Shown: positions 18,901 through 28,101, numbered from the stretch's first letter. The stretch: 64,000 nucleotides of DNA from Saccharopolyspora erythraea (GCF_018141105.1 NZ_CP054839.1:4340001-4404000); one strand, 5' to 3'. The notes: generated by a model from the sequence alone, not told the origin. Numbers and translations: made by a program.

Positions 18901-20480
18901 GCGCCACCCCCGAGCTCCGGGGGCAGCCGGTAGTCCAGCTCGGGCTCGACGGTGTCGACGTCCATCTGGGCCTTCTGCAGCTTGCCGGAGAAGTCCCAGT
19001 TCAGCGACTGCCAGCGGGTGAACTGGTCGAGCACCCAGATCCCGGACTGGCGGCTGCCGTTGCCGGAGCGGCCGTTGCCGCCGAAGGGCAGGTGCGCCTC
19101 GGCTCCCGAGGTGGAGTTGTTGACGCTGACCATGCCCGCCCCGATGCCCTGGCGGAACCGGAACGCCGTCTGCGGGTTGGTGGTGTAGACGGCGGCCGAC
19201 AGCCCGTAGCCCGGCAGGTTGCCCAGCTCGATCGCCTCGTCGAGGGTGTCGAAGGTGCTCACGCCCACGATCGGGCCGAAGGTCTCCTGGCGGAAGACGT
19301 GGTCGTCGGGGCGCAGGCCGTCCAGCAGAACCGGGTGGTAGTACAGCCCGGTCGACGGGTCGCCGTGGAAGCCCTTGCGCGGCGCGGACTCGGTGATCCG
19401 GCCGACCGACTCCGAGCCGAGCACGGTGTGGTGGCCGGCGATGGTGTCCAGCACGGCCTCGAACCCGTCGGCGAACTTCTGGTCCAGCAGCGGGCCGTAG
19501 AGCACGTCACCGGTCGGCTCGCCGATCGCGGCCGAGCGCAGCGCCTCGTCCAGGCGGGAGACGAACTCGTCGTGCAGGTCGCGGTGCACGATGAGGTTGC
19601 CCAGCGAGGTGCAGCGCTGACCTGCCGTGCCCCAGCCGGAGAACAGCGCGCCCTCCACCGCCAGGTCCAGATCGGCGTCGGCGGCCACGACCATCGGGTT
19701 CTTGCCGCCCAGCTCCAGGCACGGGCTCTGCAGGTGGCGTCCGCACAGCTCGCCGACGCGGGTGCCGACCGCGCTGGAGCCGGTGAAGCCGACCTTGTTG
19801 ACCGTGCCCGCCTCCAGGGCGGCTTCCAGGCCCTTGAACGTCGCCTCGCCGTCGGCGTAGACGAGGTTGAGCACGCCGCGCGGCACGCCGGCGCGCCACG
19901 CAAGCTCCGCGACCGCGCGGGCGGCGGCCGCGGCGTACTCGGCGGGCTTCCACACCACGGCGTTGCCGCACAGCAGCGCCGGGACGATGTACCAGGAGGG
20001 CACCGCGACGGGGAAGTTGCCCGCGGTGATCACCGCGGCGACCCCGACCGGCACCCGGAAGGTGAACAGCTGCTTGTCGGGCATCTCCGAGGGCACGGTC
20101 TGCCCGTAGAGCCTGCGCCCCTCGCCGAGGAAGAAGTCGCAGGTGTCGATGATCTCCTGCACCTCGCCCAGCGCCTCGGCGTAGGGCTTGCCGATCTCGC
20201 GGGTCACCAGCTTGGCCAGCGACTCCTTGTTCGCCTCGACCAGCCTGCCGAGGCCCGCGACGACGCGGCCTCGCACCGGGGCGGGCACCTGGGCCCACTC
20301 GCGCTGGGCACGCTGGGCGTTCTCAGCGGCGACGCGCAGCGTGTCCGGGCCGCCGAGCCGGACCCGCGCCACCACGTCGTCGAGGTTCGACGGGTTGCGC
20401 GAGAGGTACTCGGTGCCGCCGTCGTCCACGGCCGTGGTGTCCGGGCCGATCACTGAGCTCAACGTCGACTCCACCGACAT
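18897..20480 (-). CDS. aldehyde dehydrogenase, ALDH7-like (possible piperideine-6-carboxylate / aminoadipate semialdehyde dehydrogenase)
   Basis: A 527-aa NAD(P)-dependent aldehyde dehydrogenase. Asn155 in TAGNFP, Glu256 in LELGGKNP and the catalytic Cys290 in GTAGQRCT are all present. The GTAGQRCT wording is characteristic of the ALDH7 (antiquitin, AmaB, Pcd) branch, which oxidises alpha-aminoadipate semialdehyde to aminoadipate in lysine catabolism. AGAGG lies 4 nt before the ATG. It is the first gene of the oxidase operon and diverges from the ornithine-cyclodeaminase-like gene. Family assignment is firm; the semialdehyde substrate is inferred. Confidence 0.85.
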   Translation of the reverse strand: MSVESTLSSVIGPDTTAVDDGGTEYLSRNPSNLDDVVARVRLGGPDTLRVAAENAQRAQREWAQVPAPVRGRVVAGLGRLVEANKESLAKLVTREIGKPYAEALGEVQEIIDTCDFFLGEGRRLYGQTVPSEMPDKQLFTFRVPVGVAAVITAGNFPVAVPSWYIVPALLCGNAVVWKPAEYAAAAARAVAELAWRAGVPRGVLNLVYADGEATFKGLEAALEAGTVNKVGFTGSSAVGTRVGELCGRHLQSPCLELGGKNPMVVAADADLDLAVEGALFSGWGTAGQRCTSLGNLIVHRDLHDEFVSRLDEALRSAAIGEPTGDVLYGPLLDQKFADGFEAVLDTIAGHHTVLGSESVGRITESAPRKGFHGDPSTGLYYHPVLLDGLRPDDHVFRQETFGPIVGVSTFDTLDEAIELGNLPGYGLSAAVYTTNPQTAFRFRQGIGAGMVSVNNSTSGAEAHLPFGGNGRSGNGSRQSGIWVLDQFTRWQSLNWDFSGKLQKAQMDVDTVEPELDYRLPPELGGGA

Positions 20481-20562
20481 TCCACCTCTTCCTCGTCGCT
20501 GATCGCAGCCGGGCTGTGACCCGGTGGGGCCACCGTAATGCCGGAGGAGGCCATCAGCGGAG

Positions 20563-20609
20563 AATCAGAAGAGTGATTTGTTCTCGAACTGAGGGACAGC
20601 GCCACTGTC
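20563..20609. promoter_or_regulatory. inverted repeats in the ALDH / cyclodeaminase divergent region
   Basis: The 234-bp divergent spacer holds two dyads: AATCA-6-TGATT (20563-20578) and GACAG-5-CTGTC (20595-20609). The second is flanked by a direct repeat of CTCGAAC. They are plausible regulator sites for both divergent transcripts, but no regulator can be named. Confidence 0.35.
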
Positions 20610-20714
20610 GCTCGAACGCGCTCCGGAGTTGATCACCCTGTTCCGTCCGGGTGGCGTTGTGGCACCGTGCTGCGCATCGGCGGCCGGGTGGGCCGCGGGG
20701 TGACGGAGGTGGAC

Positions 20715-21653
20715 ATGCGGGTGTGCAGCGACGAGCAGGTGGCCGAGGCGCTCGACGTCGACGCGGCGATCCGATCGCAGCGGCTGGCGTTCGAGTCGCT
20801 GGGCAGGGGAGAGGCGCAACTGGCCGAGAAGGTCGCGATGCGTACCGGTGACGACACCACCCTGAGCTACCTGAGCCGGCTCTCCCCGGAGCACGGTGCG
20901 GTGAGCAAGCTGGTCGCGGTGCATCCAGGCAACGCGGCAGAGGACCTGCCCGCGATCTCGGCGACCGTCCTCGTGCTGGACGCGGCCACCGGACGGACGG
21001 TCGCGGTCATGGCCGCCACGGCGCTGACCGAGCTGCGAACTGCGGCAGGCAGCGCGGTGGCCGCCGACGCGCTGGCGCCGCCATCGGCCGACGAACTCGC
21101 CGTGATCGGCTCCGGCGTGCAGGCCAGGGCGCACGTCCGCGCCATCGCGCGGGTGCGGCGGCTGCGGGAGGTGCGGATCTTCAGCCGCGACCCGCGGCGG
21201 CGGGAGTCGGCGGCGGCCGAGCTGTCGGCCGAGCTGGGGCTGGCGGTCCGGGCCGTCGGCAGCGCGGCCGAAGCCGTCCGCTCGGCACCGGTCGTGGTCA
21301 CCTGCACGCTCTCGGCGCAGCCGGTCGTGCCGACCGACCGGATCGAGGCGGGGGCGACCGTGCTCAGCGTCGGCAGCTTCGAGCCCCACCGCCGCGAGGT
21401 GGACGAGCTGCTCGTCCGGCGCGCCGGTGCGGTCGTGGTCGACGACGTCGCGACCGCCGCGTCGCACGCGGGTCCCGTCGTGCACGCCCTGGAACGGGGC
21501 GACATCACCCGGGATCGGTTGCGGTCGCTCGGCGAGGTGCTGCTCGGCCGCGCACCCGGGCGCACGAGCGAGGACGAGGTGGTGTTCTTCAACAGCGTCG
21601 GCCTCGGGGTGCAGGACGCGGCGGCGGCGCACGCGGTGCTCGGCACCCTGTGA
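20715..21653 (+). CDS. ornithine cyclodeaminase / mu-crystallin family protein
   Basis: A 312-aa NAD(P)-binding protein. The Rossmann motif VIGSGVQARAHVRA lies near residue 132, preceded by the family block TALTELRTAAGSAVAADALA. Members are ornithine cyclodeaminases, alanine or cyclic ketimine reductases (for example reducing piperideine-2-carboxylate to pipecolate). The ATG at 20715 has GGAGG 5 nt upstream; an ATG-less 16-codon extension is less likely. Its position opposite an amino-acid oxidase/ALDH7 operon and in front of an APC permease favours an amino-acid or cyclic imino-acid role. Confidence 0.85.
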   Translation: MRVCSDEQVAEALDVDAAIRSQRLAFESLGRGEAQLAEKVAMRTGDDTTLSYLSRLSPEHGAVSKLVAVHPGNAAEDLPAISATVLVLDAATGRTVAVMAATALTELRTAAGSAVAADALAPPSADELAVIGSGVQARAHVRAIARVRRLREVRIFSRDPRRRESAAAELSAELGLAVRAVGSAAEAVRSAPVVVTCTLSAQPVVPTDRIEAGATVLSVGSFEPHRREVDELLVRRAGAVVVDDVATAASHAGPVVHALERGDITRDRLRSLGEVLLGRAPGRTSEDEVVFFNSVGLGVQDAAAAHAVLGTL

Positions 21654-21842
21654 GTCCACTGCGGTGAGTCCGGCCCGCGCGGTGCGGTCAGTCCGGCCGG
21701 AGCTGTTGCTCAGCGCCAGCGTTCCGCATGCTCGCGGGGTTTTCCGGACGGCTGCCATGGACAAACATGCCCGCAACCGGGTCGGCGCGGTCTCCCCCGC
21801 GCGCAGGCAGCGCGATCCGTGGCGACCAGTCGGAGGTTGCAG

Positions 21843-23312
21843 TTGCGTGAGAATTCCGTGGCATCCGGCGGCTCCCTGTTCGGCACCGGGCCGAACGGGG
21901 TGTTCCGCCGCACGGTGCCCCGTCCGGAAACCGAGTCCGAACGACGCATGGTGCGGGTCCTCGGGCTGCCGCAGCTGACGATGATCGGCGTCGGCGCGAT
22001 CATCGGCGCCGGCATCTTCAGCCTCGCGGGCGCGGTCGCCAGGGACGTCGCGGGACCCGCGGTGCTGGTCTCGTTCCTCATCGCGGGCGCGGCGTCGCTC
22101 TGCGCGGCCTTCGCCTACGCCGAGTTCGCCGGCATGGTGCCCCGAGCCGGGTCGTCCTACACCTACGCCGCGGCGGTTCTGGGCGAGGTGGTCGGCTGGA
22201 TCATCGGCTGGGACCTGCTGCTGGAGTACACCGCGATCGTGGCGACGGTGTCGATCGGCATGTCGGGCTACGTCGGCTACCTGCTGGAGGTGGTGGGCGT
22301 GGACCTGCCGCTGTGGATGCAGGGCGCGCCGGGCACCGGTGAGGGCCACCGCGTGGACCTGATCGCGATGCTGATCTGCCTGGGCGTGGCGTGGCTGCTC
22401 AACCGGGGCACCAGGACCTCCGCACGGGTCGACGTCGTGCTGACCGTGGTCAAGATCGCGGTGGTGCTGCTGGTGGTCGTGGTCGGTCTGTCCAGGGTGG
22501 ACTTCGGGAACCTGGAGCCGTTCGCGCCCTTCGGCTGGGGCGGGGCGGTGACCGGTGCGGCGACGGTCTTCTTCGCGGTCTTCGGCTACGACGCGCTGAG
22601 CACGGCCGCCGAGGAGTCGGTCGACGCGCGCAGGCTGCTGCCCAAGGCGATGGTGCTGTCGCTGGCCATCTCGATGGTGCTCTACGTGCTCGCCTGCGTC
22701 GTGCTCACCGGGATGGTGCACTACACCCAGGTCGATCCCGACAGCGGTTTCTCCAGCGCGTTCAGCAGCGTCGGCCTGCAGGGTGTGGCGGTCGTGATCG
22801 CCGTCGGCGCGGTGCTGGGCATCGTCACCGTCAGCTTCTCGTTCATGATGGGCGCGTCCCGGCTGTGGTACGCGCTCAGCCGCGACGGGCTCATGCCGAA
22901 GTGGTTCGGCGAACTGCACCCGGTGCGCCGGGTTCCGCACCGCGCGACGTGGATCCTCGGCGTCGTTTCGGCGGTGCTGGCCGGGCTGCTGCCGGTCGAG
23001 GAGGCCGCGGAGCTGACCAACATCGGGGTCCTGTTCGCCTTCGTGCTCGTGTGCGCCGCGGTGGTCGTGCTGCGATACCGGCGCCCGGACCTGCCGCGCG
23101 GATTCCGGTGCCCCGGCATGCCCGTGGTGCCCGTCCTCGGCGTGCTGTTCTCCGCCTGGCTGATGTCGTTCCTGTCGGGGGAGACCTGGCTGCGGCTGGG
23201 AATGTGGCTGGTGCTCGGGCTGGTCGTCTACGCCCTCTACGGCTACCGCAACACCCGCAGGGTGATGCCCGGTGGATCGGTCGACCTGGCCGAGCTGCCC
23301 GACCGGAGGTGA
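21843..23312 (+). CDS. APC family amino-acid permease
   Basis: A 489-aa membrane protein with about twelve transmembrane helices of the amino acid-polyamine-organocation family. Helix 1 carries the substrate-backbone motif GVGAIIGAGIFSLAG, and helix 3 is YAEFAGMVPRAGSSYTYA, both typical of CAT-like carriers. TTG at 21843 is chosen because GGAGG at 21832-21836 is 6 nt away; a GTG at 21819 is the alternative. It follows the cyclodeaminase-like gene on the same strand after 189 bp. A cationic or neutral amino acid feeding the neighbouring oxidase pathway is a reasonable guess. Confidence 0.9.
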   Translation: MRENSVASGGSLFGTGPNGVFRRTVPRPETESERRMVRVLGLPQLTMIGVGAIIGAGIFSLAGAVARDVAGPAVLVSFLIAGAASLCAAFAYAEFAGMVPRAGSSYTYAAAVLGEVVGWIIGWDLLLEYTAIVATVSIGMSGYVGYLLEVVGVDLPLWMQGAPGTGEGHRVDLIAMLICLGVAWLLNRGTRTSARVDVVLTVVKIAVVLLVVVVGLSRVDFGNLEPFAPFGWGGAVTGAATVFFAVFGYDALSTAAEESVDARRLLPKAMVLSLAISMVLYVLACVVLTGMVHYTQVDPDSGFSSAFSSVGLQGVAVVIAVGAVLGIVTVSFSFMMGASRLWYALSRDGLMPKWFGELHPVRRVPHRATWILGVVSAVLAGLLPVEEAAELTNIGVLFAFVLVCAAVVVLRYRRPDLPRGFRCPGMPVVPVLGVLFSAWLMSFLSGETWLRLGMWLVLGLVVYALYGYRNTRRVMPGGSVDLAELPDRR

Positions 23313-23367
23313 GCCGGCGGCGCCCATGGGTGATCATGGTCGCCTGGCGCAGCTGGAGGAGGAGAGC

Positions 23368-24144
23368 GTGGGATTCGCCGATCGCTTGCGCGAGGCACTC
23401 GAGCCGGGCTGGGCGGACTTCCCCGGCCGGGTCGGGTTCGCCGCGTGGAACCTCGACGAGCGGGAGCCGGTCCTGTTCGGAGCCCGCCGGGTGGTGAACC
23501 CGGCCAGCACCATCAAGGTCCTGGTGATGCTCACCGCCCTGCGGGAGGTCCAGCGCGGCGGCCTCGCGCTGGACACCGAGGTGCGGATCCCCGACGAGCG
23601 GGTCGGCGGGGCCGGGGTGCTCAAGGACCTGCCTGGCCTGCGGTGCCTCGAGCTGGCCGACGCCGTCACCCTGATGATCACCATCAGCGACAACACGGCC
23701 ACGAACGCGGTGATCGAGGCGGTCGGCTTCGAGGCGATCGGCGAGCTGGCCGCGGAGCTCGGCTGCGAGGGCACGCAGGTCCAGCGGCTGCTCATGCGGG
23801 TGCGGGACCCCGGCCGCAACACCACCTGCGCGCTGGACCAGGCCCGCATCCTCGACGCCCTGGCCAGGGGAACGGTCCTCTCGCCGCAGCTCACCGATCA
23901 CGCGCTGGGTGTGCTGTCGCGGCAGCAGGTCCGGGACCGCCTGCCCGCGCTGCTGCCGGAAGGCGCGCGGTGCTGGAACAAGACCGGCGAGATCGACGGT
24001 TCTCGCCACGATGTCGCGCTGATCGGCGACCAGGAGCGCCCGCGCGCGGTGGTGGCGGTGCTCGTTGACGAGCTGGCCGACCACCGCGCGGGAGTGGATC
24101 GCATCGCCGGTCTCGGGCTCAGGGTCTACGCGGCGCTGGACTGA
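23368..24144 (+). CDS. class A beta-lactamase-fold serine hydrolase, cytosolic
   Basis: A 258-aa serine hydrolase with the class A beta-lactamase/PBP fold: nucleophile STIK at 47-50, SDN at 107-109 and KTG at 205-207. No signal peptide or lipobox precedes the domain, and the omega-loop ExxLN motif needed for lactam hydrolysis is not seen (the region reads RNTTCALD). It is therefore more likely a housekeeping peptidase/esterase relative than a resistance enzyme. The GTG start has a GGAGGAGGAG tract 4-8 nt upstream. Its stop abuts the stop of the convergent epimerase-like gene. Confidence 0.82.
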   Translation: MGFADRLREALEPGWADFPGRVGFAAWNLDEREPVLFGARRVVNPASTIKVLVMLTALREVQRGGLALDTEVRIPDERVGGAGVLKDLPGLRCLELADAVTLMITISDNTATNAVIEAVGFEAIGELAAELGCEGTQVQRLLMRVRDPGRNTTCALDQARILDALARGTVLSPQLTDHALGVLSRQQVRDRLPALLPEGARCWNKTGEIDGSRHDVALIGDQERPRAVVAVLVDELADHRAGVDRIAGLGLRVYAALD

Positions 24145-25149
24145 TCAGGCTTCTGCCACCTCGACCTCGACGGCATAGGAACGCGACTCGCCCGGCTCCA
24201 GCACCGGCAGCTCGCCCGCGGCGCGGGCCTCGGCGCGGCCACCGATCACCCGGCAGTTGGCGGGCTCGATTCCGAGCACGTAGGTCCCGGCACCGAGCAT
24301 CTTCCACTGGAACAGCCCGGGAAGCCGCCTGGTGTCGAAGCGGATGGCCAGCGACAGTCCCAGATCCGGGTTGAGCAGCCGCGCCTCTGCCGGTCCGGCC
24401 TCGGCGAAGTCGTGGCGGAAGACCTGTTCGGCGAAACCCGGGCTGGGCGCGGTGAAGGTGTCCCAGGCGTCGAGCCCGCGCTCGGCCTCGGCGTCGCGCG
24501 CGACCGGTTCGGCTCCGGGGATGCGAAGGACGCTGGCCCCGTCGAGCAGCGGCCAGCCGAGGTTCATGTGGTAGAGCACCATGTGCGGCTGCGGCTGGAA
24601 GCCCTCGTTGGTCACGGTGTCGGTGACGGTGACCGCGCGCGAACCCAGTTCAGTGGTGATGGCGCGGTCCAGCACGATGTTCTCGCCGAACAGCCGGGTC
24701 TGCCGGAGCCTGCCGGTGACCTCCAGCCGCCCGTCGGCCACGGTGTTGACCTGCTGGGCGGCGAGTCCGCTCGCCCTGCCGTGCAGTCCGAACTCCTGGC
24801 CGTCGTCGGTGGCGGGAGCGCCGAACTGGTCGAGGCCGCAGGTGGTGAGCAGTCCTCCGCCGAAGGTGCGTTGCCAGCCGGTGCCCCCGTGCTCGACGTG
24901 CCCGGGCCCGACGTGTCCGGCGGGGGAGATCCAGGCCAGCGGCACACCCCGGAAGCTCGCCGCCCCGATGTCGAGGCCGCGGTCCGGCAGCACGTCGAAC
25001 ACCAGGCCCGACCCGGTGCGCACCTGGTATCGGCGGGCGCCTCTGGCCGGTCCGTCCTCCTCGCAGAACCGGTCGATGCCGGCCACCTGGGCCGGTGATC
25101 CCACGTACTGCCGCAACCGCTCGGGTGACTGGTCGTCCAAGTACCACAC
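24145..25149 (-). CDS. aldose 1-epimerase-like protein (DUF4432)
   Basis: A 334-aa cytosolic beta-sandwich protein of the galactose-mutarotase superfamily. DUF4432 features include DVLPDRGLDIG near residue 55, a GLLTTCGLDQFG segment and HGRASGLAA with a conserved His. Members bind carbohydrate and may epimerise it. The GTG at 25149 is preferred because AGGA lies 8 nt upstream; the longer frame reaches 25296 and overlaps the end of the amidohydrolase. It is the second gene after the amidohydrolase on this strand, so they may form an operon. Confidence 0.75.
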   Translation of the reverse strand: MWYLDDQSPERLRQYVGSPAQVAGIDRFCEEDGPARGARRYQVRTGSGLVFDVLPDRGLDIGAASFRGVPLAWISPAGHVGPGHVEHGGTGWQRTFGGGLLTTCGLDQFGAPATDDGQEFGLHGRASGLAAQQVNTVADGRLEVTGRLRQTRLFGENIVLDRAITTELGSRAVTVTDTVTNEGFQPQPHMVLYHMNLGWPLLDGASVLRIPGAEPVARDAEAERGLDAWDTFTAPSPGFAEQVFRHDFAEAGPAEARLLNPDLGLSLAIRFDTRRLPGLFQWKMLGAGTYVLGIEPANCRVIGGRAEARAAGELPVLEPGESRSYAVEVEVAEA

Positions 25150-25273
25150 GCGGCCGATCCTGCCACGTACCGGCGTTCCGGCCGCCAGGCGGACACCGGC
25201 TGGTGCGGAGGCGGCGGTGCCGGTGGCGAGCGGGACAAGCGGCCGCGCCGCTTCGAAGATCGAAGACGAGCGC

Positions 25274-26911
25274 TCAGACGATGCGACCGTCCACAACGGT
25301 CATGTCGACGCCGCACAGCCCGATCTCGTCGGCGGGCAGGGAGAACGGGTCGTCCTCGAGCACCACCAGATCCGCCGCCTTGCCGAGCTCGATCGTGCCG
25401 ACCTCGTGCTCGACGTGGTTCACCCACGCGCTTCCCGCGGTGTAGGCGGCCAGCGCGTCGACCAGGTCCAGCCCCTGTGCGGGCAGGAAGGGGTCGTCGT
25501 CGCCGGGCTCGCGGCGGTTGACCGCGACGTGCACCGCCCGCATGGGAGAAGCGTCCGACACCGGCCAGTCGCTGCCCGCGGCGAGCACGGCGCCCGCGGC
25601 GCGCAGCGACCGGAACGGGTACTGCCATCCCGCCCGGCGGTGCCCCAGGTGCGGCACTGTCAGCTCGGTCATCGCCGCGTCGTTGACCGCCCACATCGCC
25701 TGGATCGTGGCGGCCACGCCGAGCTCGTGGAAGCGCGGCACGTCGCTGGGCTGCACCACTTGCACGTGCGCGATCTGGTGGCGCAGGTCGTTCATGCCGT
25801 TGACGGCACGCGCCGCCTCCACCGCGTCCAGCGTGTCGCGGATGGCCCGGTCGCCGACCGCGTGGAAGTGCAGCTGGAAACCCTCGGCGTCGAGCAGCCG
25901 CACTGCGCGCGACAGCGCGTCCTGCGTCAGGTAGGACAGTCCGCTGCCGTGGCCGCCGACGTAGGGCAGCAGCATCGCGGCGGTCAGGTTCTCGCAGACA
26001 CCGTCCTGCATGATCTTGACCGCCTCGGCCCGGAAGCGCTCGCCGCGTGCCTGCTCCCGCCGCGCGAGCAGTTCGGGGATCTGCGACTCGTCGCGATCGC
26101 GGTCCCACCACAGCGCGCCGCGGACGCGGGCGGTGAGCAGCCCCCGCCGGTCCAGGTCCACGTAGGTCCCGAGCGTGTCGGCATAGCCGAGGTAGGGGCC
26201 GATGATGGCGTCGTGCCAGCTCGTCACGCCGAGCGAGTGCAGCACCCGCTGCCCTTCGAGCAACCCCTCCCGGTACTGCTGCTCGGTGGTCGCGGGCACG
26301 ACGCGGGAGACCAGCGCCGTGGCACCTTCGTGCAACGTACCGGCCGGACCGCCGTCGCGGTCGCGTTCCACCCGGCCGTCCCGCGGATCCGGCGTGTCGC
26401 GGTCGACGCCGGCCAGCCGCAGCGCCGCGCTGTTCACCCAGGCTCCGTGGTGGTCGCGGTTGACCAGGTACGCCGGACGATCTCCGGTCACCGCGTCGAG
26501 CGCCTCGCGCGAGGGCGTGCCGCCGGGGAACTGCCCCATGTCCCAGCCGCCGCCCAGCACCCACTCGGTGTCGGGGCGCGACCGCGCGTATTCGCCGATC
26601 CGCCGCAAGCAGTCCTGCGCGTCGGCACTATCGGTCAGGTCGCAGCGCAACCGCTGGAGCCCGCCGTAGACGGGGTGCACGTGCGCGTCGTGGAACCCCG
26701 GCAGCAGCAGCCGCCCGCGCAGGTCCACGACCTCGGTGGAAGTCGCGATCCGGGCGCGCACGTCCGGCCCACCGAGCGCCACGATCCGTCCGCCGCGCAC
26801 CGCGACCGCGTCGGTGCCGGACCGGGCGGAGTCCATTGTGGCCACCGGACCGCCCACGAAGGCCAGCTCCGCGGGCCCGCCGTCACCACTTCGCGATGGA
26901 CTGTTGCGCAT
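25274..26911 (-). CDS. YtcJ-like metal-dependent amidohydrolase
   Basis: A 545-aa amidohydrolase-superfamily enzyme of the YtcJ/exoenzyme-regulatory type. Metal-binding HDAHVHP follows LLLPGF near residue 70; other active-site parts are LHFHAVGDRA, HQIAHVQVV and GSDWPVSDASP. The C-terminal beta-sandwich ends with GKAADLVVLEDDPF. Family members hydrolyse amide-like bonds in varied small molecules, so the substrate cannot be predicted. The ATG has GGGAGA 5 nt upstream. Confidence 0.9.
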   Translation of the reverse strand: MRNSPSRSGDGGPAELAFVGGPVATMDSARSGTDAVAVRGGRIVALGGPDVRARIATSTEVVDLRGRLLLPGFHDAHVHPVYGGLQRLRCDLTDSADAQDCLRRIGEYARSRPDTEWVLGGGWDMGQFPGGTPSREALDAVTGDRPAYLVNRDHHGAWVNSAALRLAGVDRDTPDPRDGRVERDRDGGPAGTLHEGATALVSRVVPATTEQQYREGLLEGQRVLHSLGVTSWHDAIIGPYLGYADTLGTYVDLDRRGLLTARVRGALWWDRDRDESQIPELLARREQARGERFRAEAVKIMQDGVCENLTAAMLLPYVGGHGSGLSYLTQDALSRAVRLLDAEGFQLHFHAVGDRAIRDTLDAVEAARAVNGMNDLRHQIAHVQVVQPSDVPRFHELGVAATIQAMWAVNDAAMTELTVPHLGHRRAGWQYPFRSLRAAGAVLAAGSDWPVSDASPMRAVHVAVNRREPGDDDPFLPAQGLDLVDALAAYTAGSAWVNHVEHEVGTIELGKAADLVVLEDDPFSLPADEIGLCGVDMTVVDGRIV

Positions 26912-26968
26912 GTCCGTCTCCCACGTCCGCGGTCATTGTGGCAGCCGCAGCCGGTGCGGACCGGCGGA

Positions 26969-27799
26969 TCAGCCCTGGGCCTCGCCGGTGATCAGCGCGA
27001 CCGCCATCTCGCGCGTCCGCTCGTCGACCTCGGGCAGCCGGAAGCCGGCGCCGCGGATGTGGGCGAGCAGGTCCGGCTCGGGGGCGACGCCGTGCGCGCG
27101 CAGGTAGTAGCCGGCCGCGCCGGGCCAGATCCAGCGCCCGTCGGTGTGGAAGGTCAGCGGGACGGCGGGGCCGCGCTCCGGGTCGAGCTTGTCGGCGTCG
27201 TAGCTGCGGGCGGCCAGCACGATCGGCGCGCGCTCGAGGTAGGCCAGCACCTGTTCGTGGTCCTCCGGGCCGACCGAGGGCCGCTCTGTGATCGGACGGC
27301 CGTTGCTGTCGAAAACCTCCGCGGTGCGCAGGGCGGGGTCTGCGGCGGGAGCGCCTGCCGCCCGGGCCAGCCAGGCCGGGATGTTGGCCGCGGCCCTGGG
27401 GTACTGCCGCAGTTCCTCGGCATGGGCCTCGCCGTCCGGCGCGGCGCGCCAGGCCGGCTCGAAGTCACCGTTGAAGTCGACGCTGTAGCTGCCCGGCCGC
27501 TGCAGCCGGTACAGCGCGCTGATCCAGGTGCCGCGCTCGGGCCGGTACATGCCGTGGCGCAACCGGGTGAAGGGTTCGGTGGCGTCCGCGGGGGCCGCGA
27601 TCGGCACGACGGTGCCGTTGGGCGCCAGCAGTTGCGCCACGAGTTCGCTGTGCGGACCGATCGCGCGGTACTCGACGGTGGCCTCCTGCCAGCCCGGCGG
27701 GAGAGCGCGCACGATCACCCGGCCGATCTCCTGGATGAGCTGCTGCTGCGCCGCCTCGTCCAGTGCACCCGGCGGGTTGTTTGGTCCCGGTTGGCTCAT
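26969..27799 (-). CDS. hypothetical two-part cytosolic protein
   Basis: A 276-aa soluble protein that I do not recognise confidently. The N-terminal part (about 12-130) has alternating helix and strand with WQEATVEYRAIG and SYSVDFNGDFEPAW, a layout reminiscent of YezG-like immunity folds. A Pro/Ala linker near 140-155 joins it to a C-terminal part with DGRWIWPGAAGYYLRAHGVA, seen in some proteins linked to polymorphic toxins. No toxin gene is adjacent. The ATG has GGGAGGA 7 nt upstream. It precedes the amidohydrolase on the same strand by 57 bp. Confidence 0.6.
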   Translation of the reverse strand: MSQPGPNNPPGALDEAAQQQLIQEIGRVIVRALPPGWQEATVEYRAIGPHSELVAQLLAPNGTVVPIAAPADATEPFTRLRHGMYRPERGTWISALYRLQRPGSYSVDFNGDFEPAWRAAPDGEAHAEELRQYPRAAANIPAWLARAAGAPAADPALRTAEVFDSNGRPITERPSVGPEDHEQVLAYLERAPIVLAARSYDADKLDPERGPAVPLTFHTDGRWIWPGAAGYYLRAHGVAPEPDLLAHIRGAGFRLPEVDERTREMAVALITGEAQG

Positions 27800-28101
27800 G
27801 CCTGCATCCTCCCAGTGCGGCTCCGACCGCGGGAGCCGTTTCACGCAAGTCCGGTTCTGCCGTCCGCGCGGGCGGTCCGGGCGTGCGGCGCCGGTTCGCC
27901 GGATCGGCCGATCCCGTGCCGTAGCGGGCCCGGCCACCGCCGCGTGCAGAAGCTTAAGCCCCCTTCCGAGTGACGTGTCATGGCCAGTTGCCGCAGTGCT
28001 CCACCATGGTGAAACCGCAGGTCAAAGCGCTGTTGGCGGAAGGAGAAAGGCTTGCGGCTGTGAATTCCTCATGACGCTTCGAATGTCGGATAGCACGATT
28101 G

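Noticed and set aside
20565-23327. 920-codon frame antisense to the cyclodeaminase and permease genes
   Set aside because: Low-complexity His/Arg/Gln-rich shadow, while the plus strand carries two clear families with ribosome sites.
23368-24144. Antibiotic-resistance beta-lactamase
   Set aside because: No signal peptide and no ExxLN omega-loop motif, so the fold alone does not support a resistance role.
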